64,000 bases of DNA from Epiperipatus broadwayi (taxonomy: Eukaryota; Onychophora; Udeonychophora; Euonychophora; Peripatidae), in contig JAQFVV010000152.1 of assembly GCA_028023455.1 (NCBI GenBank), positions 2,996,087-3,060,086 of the forward strand, read 5' to 3'. The position numbers and the translations under genes were made by a program. Positions 24,057 to 35,463 of this stretch are shown here, piece after piece. Within the stretch, counting starts at the first letter, position 1. The number at the start of each line of letters is the position of its first letter. The notes beneath the pieces were generated by a model. It saw nothing but the letters and a program-made list of their open reading frames with translations, was not told where the DNA came from and made no database searches.

Positions 24057-26049
24057 TTATGGTGAGCGAGGATGAGCTGGGTTGGGAGAGATATGAGGAG
24101 TACAGTTCTCGCTTCTCCAGCCAGAATTGCACAATGATTCATTCTTGATGTTACTTGATGAACCACTGTCCGAGAAAAATTCAGCAGAGGAAGGTGAGAG
24201 AGTGCGAAGGGAGGAGGATGACGAGGCCCGGGTTGAAGCCAGAGAATTTTTCACTGAAAGAATTCTTTTTTTCCTTGTGTGTTCTGAATGTCTGAGACTT
24301 GCCCTTGGTTCAGGAAAAGGATCCATTATGATTTTATCAGGAAGATCAAGGATGGAAATCTGCCTGTCAGAGTTGGTGTCACTATCTGATGGGTTAGGGC
24401 ATGCACGCTTCTGATGTTTCTTGTTAGTGGCGGAAGGGCCAGAGTTGGTAGACTCAGACAGGATGATTTCTGAGTTTGAATAAGTGTTCATATCCAGGAA
24501 AGAGGGTCCTGTGAGCAAGCTGTAACTGAAAGTGGTGGGCTGCGAGTGAGACCAAAATTATGTGGCCTAGAGGAAGCTGGAATCTTACTGAAAGATGAGA
24601 GGGTGGCCGAATGCTGAAAGATTGAATTGAAGTGAGGTGGAGGTGAGAGGTTAGCTGAAGGAGGATGTTCATATTTATTGGGGCTGTGCAGAGCACAGAT
24701 GTGGTTTAGGCCTTTTTCTTTCTGGCAAGAGTTGCATTTATTTTTTTGAGGGCAGTCCCGATTATGGTGATTGTGGTCTTTGCAGGTGAAACATTTTGGC
24801 CTCATCCCCTTAATTGAAATGACCAAAGGTGCTAGTTCAGCTGCTATTGTTGTGGGAATGCTTTCAGGAGAAAGACCTTTTTTAAGGATGAATTGAAATA
24901 AGGCTGTGTTGGTGAAGGTAAGACCATTGGTGAGAGGATCCCTAAGGTACTCAAATGAGGTAACCTGTCCGAATGCCTCGAGATATTTCTGTAGGTGCTG
25001 CCTCTGCATACTTATGTGGCAGTTTTTGATAAACCCTTAAGTATGGATGGTCTATTGGTGTCTATTGGAACCATGAACATATTGTTTAAAAATTTGAATC
25101 TGTTTTTGAAGGCTTGTCTTTGTATTGTGTTGTGAAACTCTAATGCCATGTATCGGTCATTAGGAAGGGTGAGGATTTTATGTAGATAATCAGTTAGCTT
25201 GTGGAGTTTGATAAGGTCATAGAGCTGCTGTGTTGGAAATTTATGGAGTCCACAATGTAGATCTGTAACCGCCAGAATGACAGAGCTGTCACTCTGGTAG
25301 CAACGAAGTGACTTGAGGAGGGGCGGTGGAACTGTTTGGTTAAATTGTTCCGAGATCACTGTGTGATTCTCTGGTGTGAGTTGTTTAGTAGGAATGAAGG
25401 TTTCAGAGGTGGCTGAATCATGATTGTTTGGATTGTCCTCATCAAGGCCTCACAGATTTTGAAGGAGCTCCACTTGGGGGGTTTGTATAGTGGTCCTATT
25501 AGGACTTCTTGGTAAGATGCTGGATGCAGCCTGAGCATAGGAGTTAGCAAAGACTTGCTGTGGTGATGGTTTTTTAATAAGGGATTGCTCTATAATGTGA
25601 CTGATAATAGTGGGAGTAGTATTGGCAGACTCGGTTGCACTTGTAGATTGAGATGGGGAATTATGAGTAGCATCATCTTTGGAGTAGTTATTATGTATTA
25701 AATTTTTAGAGAAATCAGAGTTGGCTGAGGTTTCTGTATTAAACTTAGGTGTAGCAGGCTGTTTTTTGCCCTTTATAGTGGAGGAGTTTTTAATGTTCCC
25801 AGTTTTGCTTGGAGCAACCTTTTGATTGGTGAGATTACTTTTTTGGAATTGCTTCTTGCCTTTGATGGGGCAAGCCTCACCCTGTAGGGGAGGAAAATCC
25901 TGAGGGTCTGGGGATGGAGATCGTGAAATAGATTCTGTGCTGAAAGTTTCTTTGGAGTTTAATTTAGTTAACATTTTTGGAAGTTTTGAAGATTTTTGTT
26001 CTTGTGAATTATGTTTTTGCACATTTTTGCCGCTAGGGGCGGTGGCCAT
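24057..26049 (-). pseudogene. LINE ORF1-like (Tx1/L1-type) protein, broken
   Basis: It starts MATAPSGKNVQKHN at 26049. The N-terminal 200 residues are Ser/Thr/Pro/Lys-rich and disordered. Frame changes lie near 25450 and 25010. The next part holds an RRM-like region (LQKYLEAFGQVTSFEYL) followed by a CCHC knuckle, KCFTCKDHNHHNRDCPQ (CX2CX4HX4C), and a further CX2C. After another shift near 24500 a Ser-rich tail ends at about 24057. The order of disordered region, RRM-like domain and CCHC matches ORF1 nucleic-acid-binding proteins of Tx1/L1-type LINEs. It is clearly richer in GC than the intron around it. No endonuclease or reverse transcriptase follows, so this is a fragment. Confidence 0.6.
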
Positions 26050-27890
26050 CTTTAAACTGATTGGAAGAGTTACAGATTATATAAAGAAAAAAAATTGAAG
26101 TGAAATCTAAAGAATTTGATTTTAAAAAAATGAAGTAATTTCACACTGGAGAGATTGCTAATGTTAATTATAGTTGGTTAATACAAAAATTGATTAGAAA
26201 TTAAGGCAGTTTGCTACCCCAGAGGGGGGGGGGTGAGAAAAGAAGATCGTTTTTAATGACCTAAATAATTGGAACAATACATAAAAAAGATTGGTAAAAA
26301 AAAGTTTTGAGTGATAAGAGAACTGGAGAGGAAAACCCTCTATGGTACATAGAACAGTGAACCTGCCCATCAAACAGGGGGGAAGAATATGGTAATCTAT
26401 TGTAGATAATCAGATAGTAGATGCAGTGAAATAATGATGAAATACACTAAAAACTGATAATTGTGAATGAAAAGGCACACAAACAGCAAATAATGTTCTT
26501 TAAAGGGACAAATACACATAGGGAATACCTTTGATAACGGAACCTGGCTTTTTAAAGTCTTTTCAAGAGAGCTGTGAAGCAAGTGATCTTCTTTCTAGAA
26601 GCAGCTCCACCTACTAATAAAATATTGCAAAAAGATCAAATAATATAAATTGTACAAAGAGTGAAATATAAATATGAAGTGAGGGAAAAATGTAAAGATT
26701 TAACAATTTTTTTTTTGTTTATGCCTTTATAACAAAAAATGGACATTATAATAGAATATTGAAACTCGAATAATAGTTTTTATTAAAATGGATGATGTCT
26801 GGAAGGAAGTAATAGAAAGAAAGAATTAATTGGGTTTACTATGGTCAGGGAGATTAATTTCTGGCTGTTTAGTCTTCATTTGTTGTTGAACAAAGATATT
26901 TGTTGTAACAATATATCCTTTTGAGAATGCCAGTAATTACATTTTTGGTGGCAGAATTTAGGATACATATATCATTTGATCTATCTATCTTATGTTTAAT
27001 CTGCATTTGACTTCAGTAATCATTTTAATTTCAGGGTAAATTGATAACAGTACCAAAGAAGTGCAAATCTCTGTCTGGCTTTCTATTTTATAATCATATA
27101 GCAATGAGTAGATGTTAAACATAGCTTAGATTTTGAATCAAATTATTCTGTTAGATTATTATATAAATCTGCAATTATATATTTTAGTAGGCTTGTAACT
27201 AATTGTACTGGCAAATGATTCCTTTTACTTTACATTTAATTTGTCATCACATCAGAACTATGTATAAGTAACAGTTTTTCTATGATTATTGGTATTAAAT
27301 ATAAGCTATCATACTTTGTCTTTTAAGAAATCTTTACTATAAAGTATTTAATAATAAAAATGCATATTAAAAAGATTTCATTTTGGAATTGTAAACATAA
27401 GAATAAACATTGTTTTTTTTTAATGCTGCCAGGATTTAGATCACAAAAAATTTATACTAATATTTAAAAGTGATTATAAATAAAAATTAAATATTCAAAT
27501 TTGTTCACTTTTCAAAACTAAATAAATTATTAATTCAGCTAACAAACAATAAAAATTAGAATGATTTTACAGAAATTATACATAATCTTGAGTTAATATC
27601 TAATAAATAAAATAATATTAAAAAAAATTTTTTTTAAAGTAGCAATCCGTTTCATGAAACCATTTGAGACTTTATTTTTATGGTTTATTTGAGACTCAAA
27701 TGTTTTTTTACGAAATGTATTATTATTACATAAAAGCATTATTTTAAAAAAATCTTTTTTTTTTAATATTTTAGTTTTTATTTTTAGCTATAAATAAAAC
27801 ATAATTTTACTTTAAATAAAATAATTTTCTTCGTGGTCTTTTTTATTGTTTTTTGTTCTTTCCACAAGAGAGCGCCTGCAAAATAATTTA
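26050..27890. other. intron sequence
   Basis: About 350 bp next to the ORF1 start may be the 5' untranslated part of that element. The rest is AT-rich intron with long T and A runs. Nothing else is recognised. Confidence 0.3.
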
Positions 27891-29808
27891 TAAAAGAGTA
27901 ATAAGAAAAGAAGAAATTGTTAAAATTGGATATTTAAATATGCAAGGTGGTAGGAGACCAGAAAAGTGGCTGCAAATAAACAAAATAGTTAAAAAATGAA
28001 GAGCAGTAATGGAAACACATCTAAGAGAAGAAGAACCTACACTGGAAGACTTGGTATGGCAGGGTATAAATAGAAAAGAAAAAGAACAAAGGGGTGATGG
28101 TATAGGAGTTATGTAAAAAAAAAAAAATTAAATACTGTTAAGTGTCAAGGACATGTATGGTTTGAGATAGGGTTAGGAAGACAAGAATGGATGGTGACTA
28201 TAATGTATATGGCCACAGTAGATAGTCAAATTATAATGGAGTGGAACAGTAGCATTTATGAATGCCTAGTTAAGGATATACAGAGTTTCAAAAAAGAAAG
28301 AAAATGTTTATAGGGGATATGAATGGGCATATTGAAGGAATTGATGATCTGGATAACAAGAATGGACATCTTTTGAAAAAAATTTGTCAGAGTGAATTTG
28401 AGCATTGGAAATTTACCAAATATTTATGAGGGACAATACACATGGTGTACAAATAATATATTTCACACAGTATATCATGTATTAATAAAGAAAGAGAGAA
28501 TCAATAAATTACAGAAAATTACAATTTTTGATAATGAGGAGAGAGTATGTAATAGTGATCATAATTTCTTTATAATAGAAATGATTAGTAATGTAATGGA
28601 AAATAGTAATAAAAGTAGAAATGTAGTGAAAGAAGTGGATGGAGAATAAATGATAAGAATAAATTAGAAGAATATAAAATATAAGTATAAGAAATCATCG
28701 GGAAGAATTTGTTGGGAATGAATATAAGAACTGGTGTGGTGGAGTAGAAAAACTGGCAAATAGGGTTTTAGGTGAGGATATTCAGAAGAATAAAATAATA
28801 GAAAAGTAGAGAATTAATAAAAGTGTAAAAGAGAGGGAAAAAGCATGCAGAGAATATAAATGTGCTATTAAAAACAAAGAAAGTGAAAAAGATTCTTAAT
28901 ATTAAATGGGAAAAATATTTTTAAAAAAAGATATTGATTAAAATAGATAATTATAGAGAATGAAATTAAATAGTAAATTATTGGAGGATATTAATAAAAG
29001 TGTAAGAGATGGGAGAAAAAAATTTTGGAAATTATTAAAAGAAGGAATGTAGGGAAAAGAGAAATAGTATTACTAGATGATGAGGAAAAAAAGTGTAGCT
29101 CTAGAGAAGAATAAGAGACAATCTTTAATAAGTATTTAATGGATATAGAAAAGATGTTTGATATGAAGGACAGCATGATAACAAACATAAAAGCATATAG
29201 TAATGGAAATATTAGATTTACAGAAAATGAATTGAATGAGGTAGGGAAGAAATTGAAAAGTGGATAGGCCAGAGATTTAGATACATAGTCAGCAGAGATC
29301 GTGATGAATTTATGAAATAGGACAAAATTAAATCTAATATGTTTTAATAAGATGGCACAGAAGAGAGAATTTCTAGTTAGCTGGAATAATACAAGAATAA
29401 GGCTACTATTTAAAGGAAAGGGTAAGGATCATAGAAAGTTAAGCAATTATAGATAGATAGCAGTAATATCAGTGTTATATAAAGTTTTTGCATATATAGT
29501 AGCTGGAAGGGTTGCAAAATGAGTGGAAGAAAATAATGTAGTAGGAGAAATACAAGGAGGTTTTCAATCAGATAGATATATAGGAGATAGTTTATTTGTA
29601 GTTACATAACTTATAGATGTGAATAGAAATACAGGTAGACAATTATCTGTGGTCTTTATAGATATAGAGAAAATAGAAGTAAGTTTAGTAAATTTGGAAA
29701 TGAATGGAACTTTAGTGGATATTATTAAGAGATTGTATGAAAACGATTACTATACATATCAATTAGGAATTATAGAATCAGTTAGAGTTAAATGTGGTAC
29801 TAAGGCAA

Positions 29809-30516
29809 TGTAGTATTTATAAAAATGGTAGACATTTTTGTGCACTCCAGAAAAACTAGAATTTATTCATAAGGCTGTTTTTAGATCGCGCTCTGATAGC
29901 TGAGGAATTTAATTAGTGCATTGACGTGATGGTGATCGACAATTCCTAGAAATATTTGCTGATTACAAATATTTCTAGATAAGAGGCGTTACTCTATTGG
30001 TCAGTGCATTGATTGATTGTTGCAGTTGTCAGAGAGCGATAGGAACACTGGGTAATAACTAGACAGTGTAATATAGAGAGCAGTCACGCAATTGAGTAAG
30101 CAGTTTTTAAGTAGAGATATCTCGCATTAGTGCTGGCGGTTAATGATCAGCGCCCAGTGGAAATGTAGTTCACGGGTGTAGCTGAAAGAGACCGCAGCGG
30201 AGATATTGAGACAATTCATTGGAGAGTTTCGTTGCAGACCAATGCGTTGGAGAGCTTAGTTGCAGACCAATTCGTTTGGAGAGCATTCGTGGCAGACTAA
30301 TTCATGGAGAGCATTTGATGCAGACCAATTCAGCGGAGAGATTGCAGACCATTTCGTTTGGAGAGCATCCGCTTGCAGACCATTCATTGGAGAGCAGTCG
30401 GTGCAGACCATTCGTTGGAGAGCATACGCAGTTGAACATTAGCGAACATTATTTGCTGACCGCACAGTATGACTTGCAGTTATAACCTTGGCACAGTCGT
30501 AAGTGTGGATTTAACA
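29809..30516 (+). repeat. solo LTR with perfect 5-bp target duplication
   Basis: It starts TGTAGTATTTATAAAAA and ends GTGGATTTAACA. It is flanked on both sides by GGCAA (29804-29808 and 30517-30521). A TATA-like tttataaaaa lies ten bases in. Removing it restores a continuous RT reading across the host LINE (CGTK then QGCLM). It contains a 24-31-bp tandem repeat at 30216-30430. No internal retrotransposon sequence remains, so recombination between two LTRs is inferred. Confidence 0.85.
30216..30430 (+). repeat. about 28-bp tandem repeat inside the solo LTR
   Basis: Seven copies of a unit containing ttggagagc and gcagaccattcg; the gcagac core starts at 30234, 30262, 30292, 30320, 30344, 30375 and 30403. 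Two overlapping frames stay open across it as a consequence of the repeat, not as evidence of a gene. Confidence 0.85.
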
Positions 30517-31978
30517 GGCAAGGATGCCTTATGTTACCTATTTTGTTTTTGTTATATTTGAGAGAAATGGAGAGGACAATTGAAAAACTAGGAAGATGGA
30601 TAGAGCTACCAGTAATAGATGGCAAGCGAATATATATTATCAGGACTTTTATTTGCTGATGTTATGTTTTTGTGCACAGAAGTTATGCTGAAGACATGTG
30701 CAAAGGTTTGTAAATAGATGGGGATTAAATTTAGTGAAGTAAAATCAAAAGTAATGATAAATGCTGGGGAAAGAGAAGAGAAAGAATTTTTATTGAGAAT
30801 ATAAAGTTAAGTGTGGTCAATAGGTGTAACTATTTGGGAATTATCTTAAATAATCAGAGAAATTGCTTGGATGAATGGGAGGAAAAATTGATAAATGAAG
30901 CAAAGAAAAGAAAGGGAGTGATAAAGAAATTAGCAGTGTTATCAATAATAAATATGATTTAGTTCGAATTGTATGGAAGGGAATGGCAGTAGCAAGATTA
31001 ACTTATGGTAACGATGTGTTATGCGTTAGTAAAGGAGTGCTAGATTACTTAGAAAAAATACAAAGACATGAATTAGATGCAGATGTGTGGATGGCAAAGG
31101 AGACAAATCAAGGAGAAATGGGTTTGTCAAGTTTTTATATGAGAGATGAAAAAAGCAAAATGAAAATGTTTGGGAGATTGCAATTTATGGATACAAGAAA
31201 ATAGTCAAAATAGTATTTAATTAAGTTGTGAGTAAAGGACAGGTAACAGGATGGTACGAAAGATAGCACGATATGCAGTAGATTTGGATTAAGAGTTTAT
31301 GTCTGTATACTTATACAAAAGATGGGATGAGTGTATTAGGGGAATTGTTGAGTGTTATAGTGGCAAGGAATGGGATAGAAGAATAAATGCATTAATACAA
31401 AATAGGAAGTTGGAGAGATAGAGAACTAGTATGGAGAGTAAAAAGAGTTTAAATCTATATAGAAGTAAATAGAATATTGGGTGTGAGTTAATTTATGATA
31501 ATAGCAAGAAAAGGCTAGAACATGATCATTAGCAACAAGGGATTATACACATAAATGGAGAAATGTGGGTGATTTAGTCTGCAAGTTATGTAAGGAATTC
31601 ATAGAAAATATTAAGCATCTGTTAATTAAATTTATATGCTTACAAGCAGAAAGGATACAAATAATGAGGTTGTGGTTGATTTAATGTAAACAAAATGATT
31701 ATACAGAAAGTGGTTTCTTGATTTTTATGCTGGGTTTGGAAAAAAATAAGGGTTTAGATATAAAAGTCATATAGTGGACAAAGATAATGTTGTGGAAATG
31801 GGATGGAGCAGGGTAGAAAATGATATTGGAAAAATTTACATTGGGGAATGGAAAGGGAAGGTGAGGTGGCTAACAGGTTTCTCTGGGCATAGTGGCTGAG
31901 AGATTCTCAACTTCAAGAAAGGAGAAGCCATAGTGCATTGTATAGTTATTTTGATTTTGGAAATGAAAAAAAAAACAT

Positions 31979-34900
31979 AATTCTCTAACATTTACGTTTA
32001 TTATTTTTTTCACAAAATATTTATGAAATATTCATTATTTCAGAAGAATAATTCAGATTTTAATAATAAATATTTACTTTAAATTAATTAAGTAATTCAG
32101 TATTAACAAAATTTTACTCTAGAAACAAAAGTATTCTCAGTTGTTAAGGAGTTTTCTTAAGTATAAGGATATGAATTAAATTCTAAACAGGTCCTGATTT
32201 TTTTTCATTGTTAAAAATTTACTAATCTGAATATCCTGATAGAAACACATTCAGGAGAAGTTAATATAAAAGCATTATAAAAATTATGAAATTTTACTAT
32301 CCTTTCAGACAGTCTCATAACATGCGAAAGTAAAAGAAACTTCAGTCAACTGATAAATGCCATGAAAACTGTTAGAGTTTTGGAGTTCTGGGAGACAGGC
32401 TTTGGTATTATAGAATAGTTTTTAAAAGTAATTTGCTGAATTGCAAAATAAACTAAACAGTCAGTCAGTATTCATTTGCTTTTTTTAAACGTTTTTTTTT
32501 TAGTTATTTCCCTGCTAACTTTTCAGTGGAAGTGCTATTTCTCTGTGGGCTTTATCATTTCTTTTAAGGTAAACTGTTCATATCAAATGACCTATTTTGT
32601 ATGAAAATGCATAGCTTGTTTCATTGAATTATACTTTAGATTTCCATTCCCTTATCAAAAAGTCTTATTATTTTTCTTTCTTCTAACATTATGCGATACT
32701 CTTTTCTTCATTTAACTTGAACCTATGAAATATTTATAGTTTTTTGGGTCAATATTTTAGAAATCAACATTGATTTATCTAATTTTTCATTTTACCAAAT
32801 TTTTAATTAAAAGATTTGTAATTATAGATATAGTTCTTATTTATTGTCTTTTTTATGAATTGCTAGAAGTTAAAATATAAACAAAAGATTCAGCATGAAA
32901 TACATCTATTGGAGATCGTTCTTTTTTACATGTATGTGTGGTCTTGTGTATCGGGTATATAAGATAGAATGGATGACTGAAGGGAGTGAAAGACTTTGTT
33001 CAAATCTCCTTTAATTACATCTAGCTTAAGTATATTCACTATGCTTGTATTTAAACAAAAGGTTTGTTCTTTATCCAACAATACTTATAATAAATTTTTT
33101 GCTTTTACATTTTTTAAAAAAATAAACTTTATCATGCCTATTCTGTGACTTCTCTATATCAGTCACCATGTCTAGAAATCATAAATCTTCAAATAAACAT
33201 TGATTTGAAATCCCCAAATTTAAAAATTATCAAGCTACTTATGTCTTTTTTTTTCTATTTATTTTAAAACTCTACAATATATCACTTTATTGTACTTAAT
33301 TTCGGGAATATTTGTAGTTTTTAATTTAATTTTTTTAATTGTTGCTATTTTTATATGTATATAATGTTACTTTTATTTTGGTCCATGTTTATTGAAATTA
33401 ATTTAAAGAATGTACAAATTTCCATTTTTCAAAAATTGAAGTGTTCAATCCTGGACTTCACAAAAGTGATAGAAATGTGCAAAAAAAATTACAGATTGGA
33501 AGTACTGCTATTGTCTTGTCAAAAAACTAATTGGTTAAGGTGAGTTCATGACTTCCCAGTAATAAAATTTTTGTCTTAATGTGTATAAGAATAATATTGA
33601 AATAATTGATATAGCTGGCCCAGAGATTGACATTTTCAATGTTGCTAACTTTAGGCCAATTAACTCTCAGAATGGTAAATTTTATTCCTAAAAATGGTCT
33701 TTTTGATGAAATCTTCTAAAAGTAATAATAATTATTGTGAAGAAATGTAATTCATATACTTTTAATACTACTTCTGGCTGAATAATGATTATCCTCATCT
33801 CATTCAAATAATTTAAAAGTTATGTTCAAACTTGTGCAGTTATTCTTGTCAATTCAAAAGACAATATTATTTAATGTAATCTAGAGACATTTTTTATTTA
33901 GTAATTAATTTTTAAAGAAAACTCAAGAACTTTTATCAGCCAATGATGATGGAAAAATCTTTAGTAATTTTTGGCTTTGGATGGTTGTCAGTTTCAGAAT
34001 CTGAATCCGTTTAAATATCTTGATATCTTTTGGTATCTTTTTAGGTATGAAAGATGGTACTTGTTAAATGCTGCTGGATTTTACAAGTTAAAAGATAGAG
34101 TATTTCTTTATTATGATGAAATACCATAAGTTAGTTGTACATAGAACTATTGTTTTGTACAACTTATTATACGGAAGAGAGATCTGACTCTGTATTAACA
34201 TAACATAAAGGCATGAATTTTTATTATCTATGGATGCTATATAAGATTTTAAAAATATGATAGCATTCATCAACTTGCTGATTGTGATACAGTAGAATCT
34301 AGTATTGTAAAGACTTATCAGTGTTGGATTGGACATGAGAAAAAAATTAAATCATTTTCTAAAAAAGTATTTTATGAAAAGTTTAATCCTGATTTTTCTG
34401 AGAGAAGCAGCTCTCATTTATGTTATAGTTTCGTCTGAAGGTTTTTGATGGTGGCATTTTGCATATAGTTTTTTAGAACAACTTTATAATTTTTCCAAAT
34501 ATATTTAAGTGTCAGTAATAATGCACATGTCAGTATCGAATAGAATGTTTTGAGAGATATTTTTCTTTTATTGTTAGTTAGACCAAGTGACAGTGTAGCA
34601 TAGGTATTGAATAGATAACCTTTAGATGTATGAATACTGAGTTGGTTAGTGTCACTTTGAAAATTCAATCCCTTGTAGACTGTCATTGGGTCAAGCTGTA
34701 ATAGGAAAGAGAGAAGAAAAATATTACTCAAAAAATTATGTCCTATATTAATCTGTATGATATTACTACTAATAAAATGTACTTAGAAAAAATATAGTTT
34801 GAATTTTTTAAAAACAGTTGATGATAGAAATAGTCTAAAATATAATTCCAAGTTATATTATCATCTTAAAGAATTGCAATACTAATTGCTTTCATTGAAA

Positions 34901-35203
34901 AAATATGGCTGAGAGTAGAATACAATGGAGAGTCACAATTAGGCAGAGTACTGAAGTCTTTCAAAAAATTACTGAAGTTAAAAGACAAAATGAAAGGAGT
35001 ACTATTTGATAGATATTGATATAATTGTCTTTCAAGGATTGGGTTTGTATCATCATTGCAATTTTTTTAAAAAAAAAAAAATTGTTTTTGTATTTTAGAA
35101 TTAAAATGATCCTATTCATTAATGAGTGGCTAATAAAATAATGAATGCTTTTAGGATTCTATTTTTTTATTAATTCAATATCTTATATGTTGCTAAACTG
35201 TAG
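31979..35203. other. intron sequence
   Basis: This is AT-rich intron before the 35204 exon. A B-box-like tgttcaaatct at 32998-33008 sits in a short block (32935-33020) that may be a tRNA-derived remnant. ORFs at 33355-33543, 34088-34336 and 34423-34731 have no recognisable domains. Confidence 0.3.
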
Positions 35204-35463
35204 GAACAAAAGAGAATGTTAATTGCTAAAGAAAAAGAAAAAGCTGAGCGCTTATCTCTTCAAATAGTTCAGTCACCTGAACGAATGAAATCTGAACTGG
35301 AAAAAATAAAAAGTCAAGTTGTTACAGTTAAAGAAACAAAAGAGAAAGCCATTGAGAGATTACACGAGTTGAAAGAACATGCAGCTGGAAGGAAATCTGA
35401 TTATGAATTGGATCATCTTATATCATTATTAAATAGTATTAATGAGGAAAATGATAAAATGAA
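35204..35463 (+). CDS. Nuf2: Nuf2-like exon with IVxSPE segment
   Basis: This 260-nt exon starts EQKRMLIAKEKEKAERL after acceptor ctgtag and ends ...ENDKM plus two bases (AA), followed by donor gtaagt. Around residues 17-32 it reads LQIVQSPERMKSELEK. This resembles the IV-x-SPE-K-L-K segment that I recall in the middle coiled coil of vertebrate Nuf2. The remainder is a charged coiled coil with an intervening YELDHLISLLNSI stretch, where Nuf2 also has a leucine-rich segment. The split codon is completed by the first base of the 62870 exon. This exon carries most of the identification. Confidence 0.75.

Larger units (their letters stand above)
27900..31975 (+). mobile_element. decayed non-LTR retrotransposon (LINE) with endonuclease and RT
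   Basis: The coding remnant starts near 27922 (KIGYLNMQGG, an APE-type endonuclease opening). It continues with GDMNGHIEG (about 28315) and SDHNFF (about 28555), endonuclease motifs. Reverse transcriptase pieces include RQLSVVFIDIEK (about 29638), the TK/QGC..LPILF block split by a solo LTR at 29809-30516, and LLFADVMFLC (about 30648), where the usual F/Y-A-D-D has lost its second Asp. The C-terminal region has VCKLCKE..IKHLL (about 31580). An A-run closes the element at 31966-31975. Many stops and frameshifts make it inactive. The clade (CR1/L2/I-like) is not determined. Confidence 0.75.

Noticed and set aside
24127-24414. plus-strand 95-codon ORF
   Set aside because: It is antisense to the Ser-rich tail of the LINE ORF1 remnant.
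30216-30430. spaced repeats resembling a CRISPR array
   Set aside because: The units are contiguous and variable without unique spacers, in a eukaryotic LTR.
30219-30485. two overlapping ORFs with repeated CRP/GE motifs, which could suggest a repeat protein
   Set aside because: They come from translating the 24-31-bp tandem DNA repeat inside a solo LTR.
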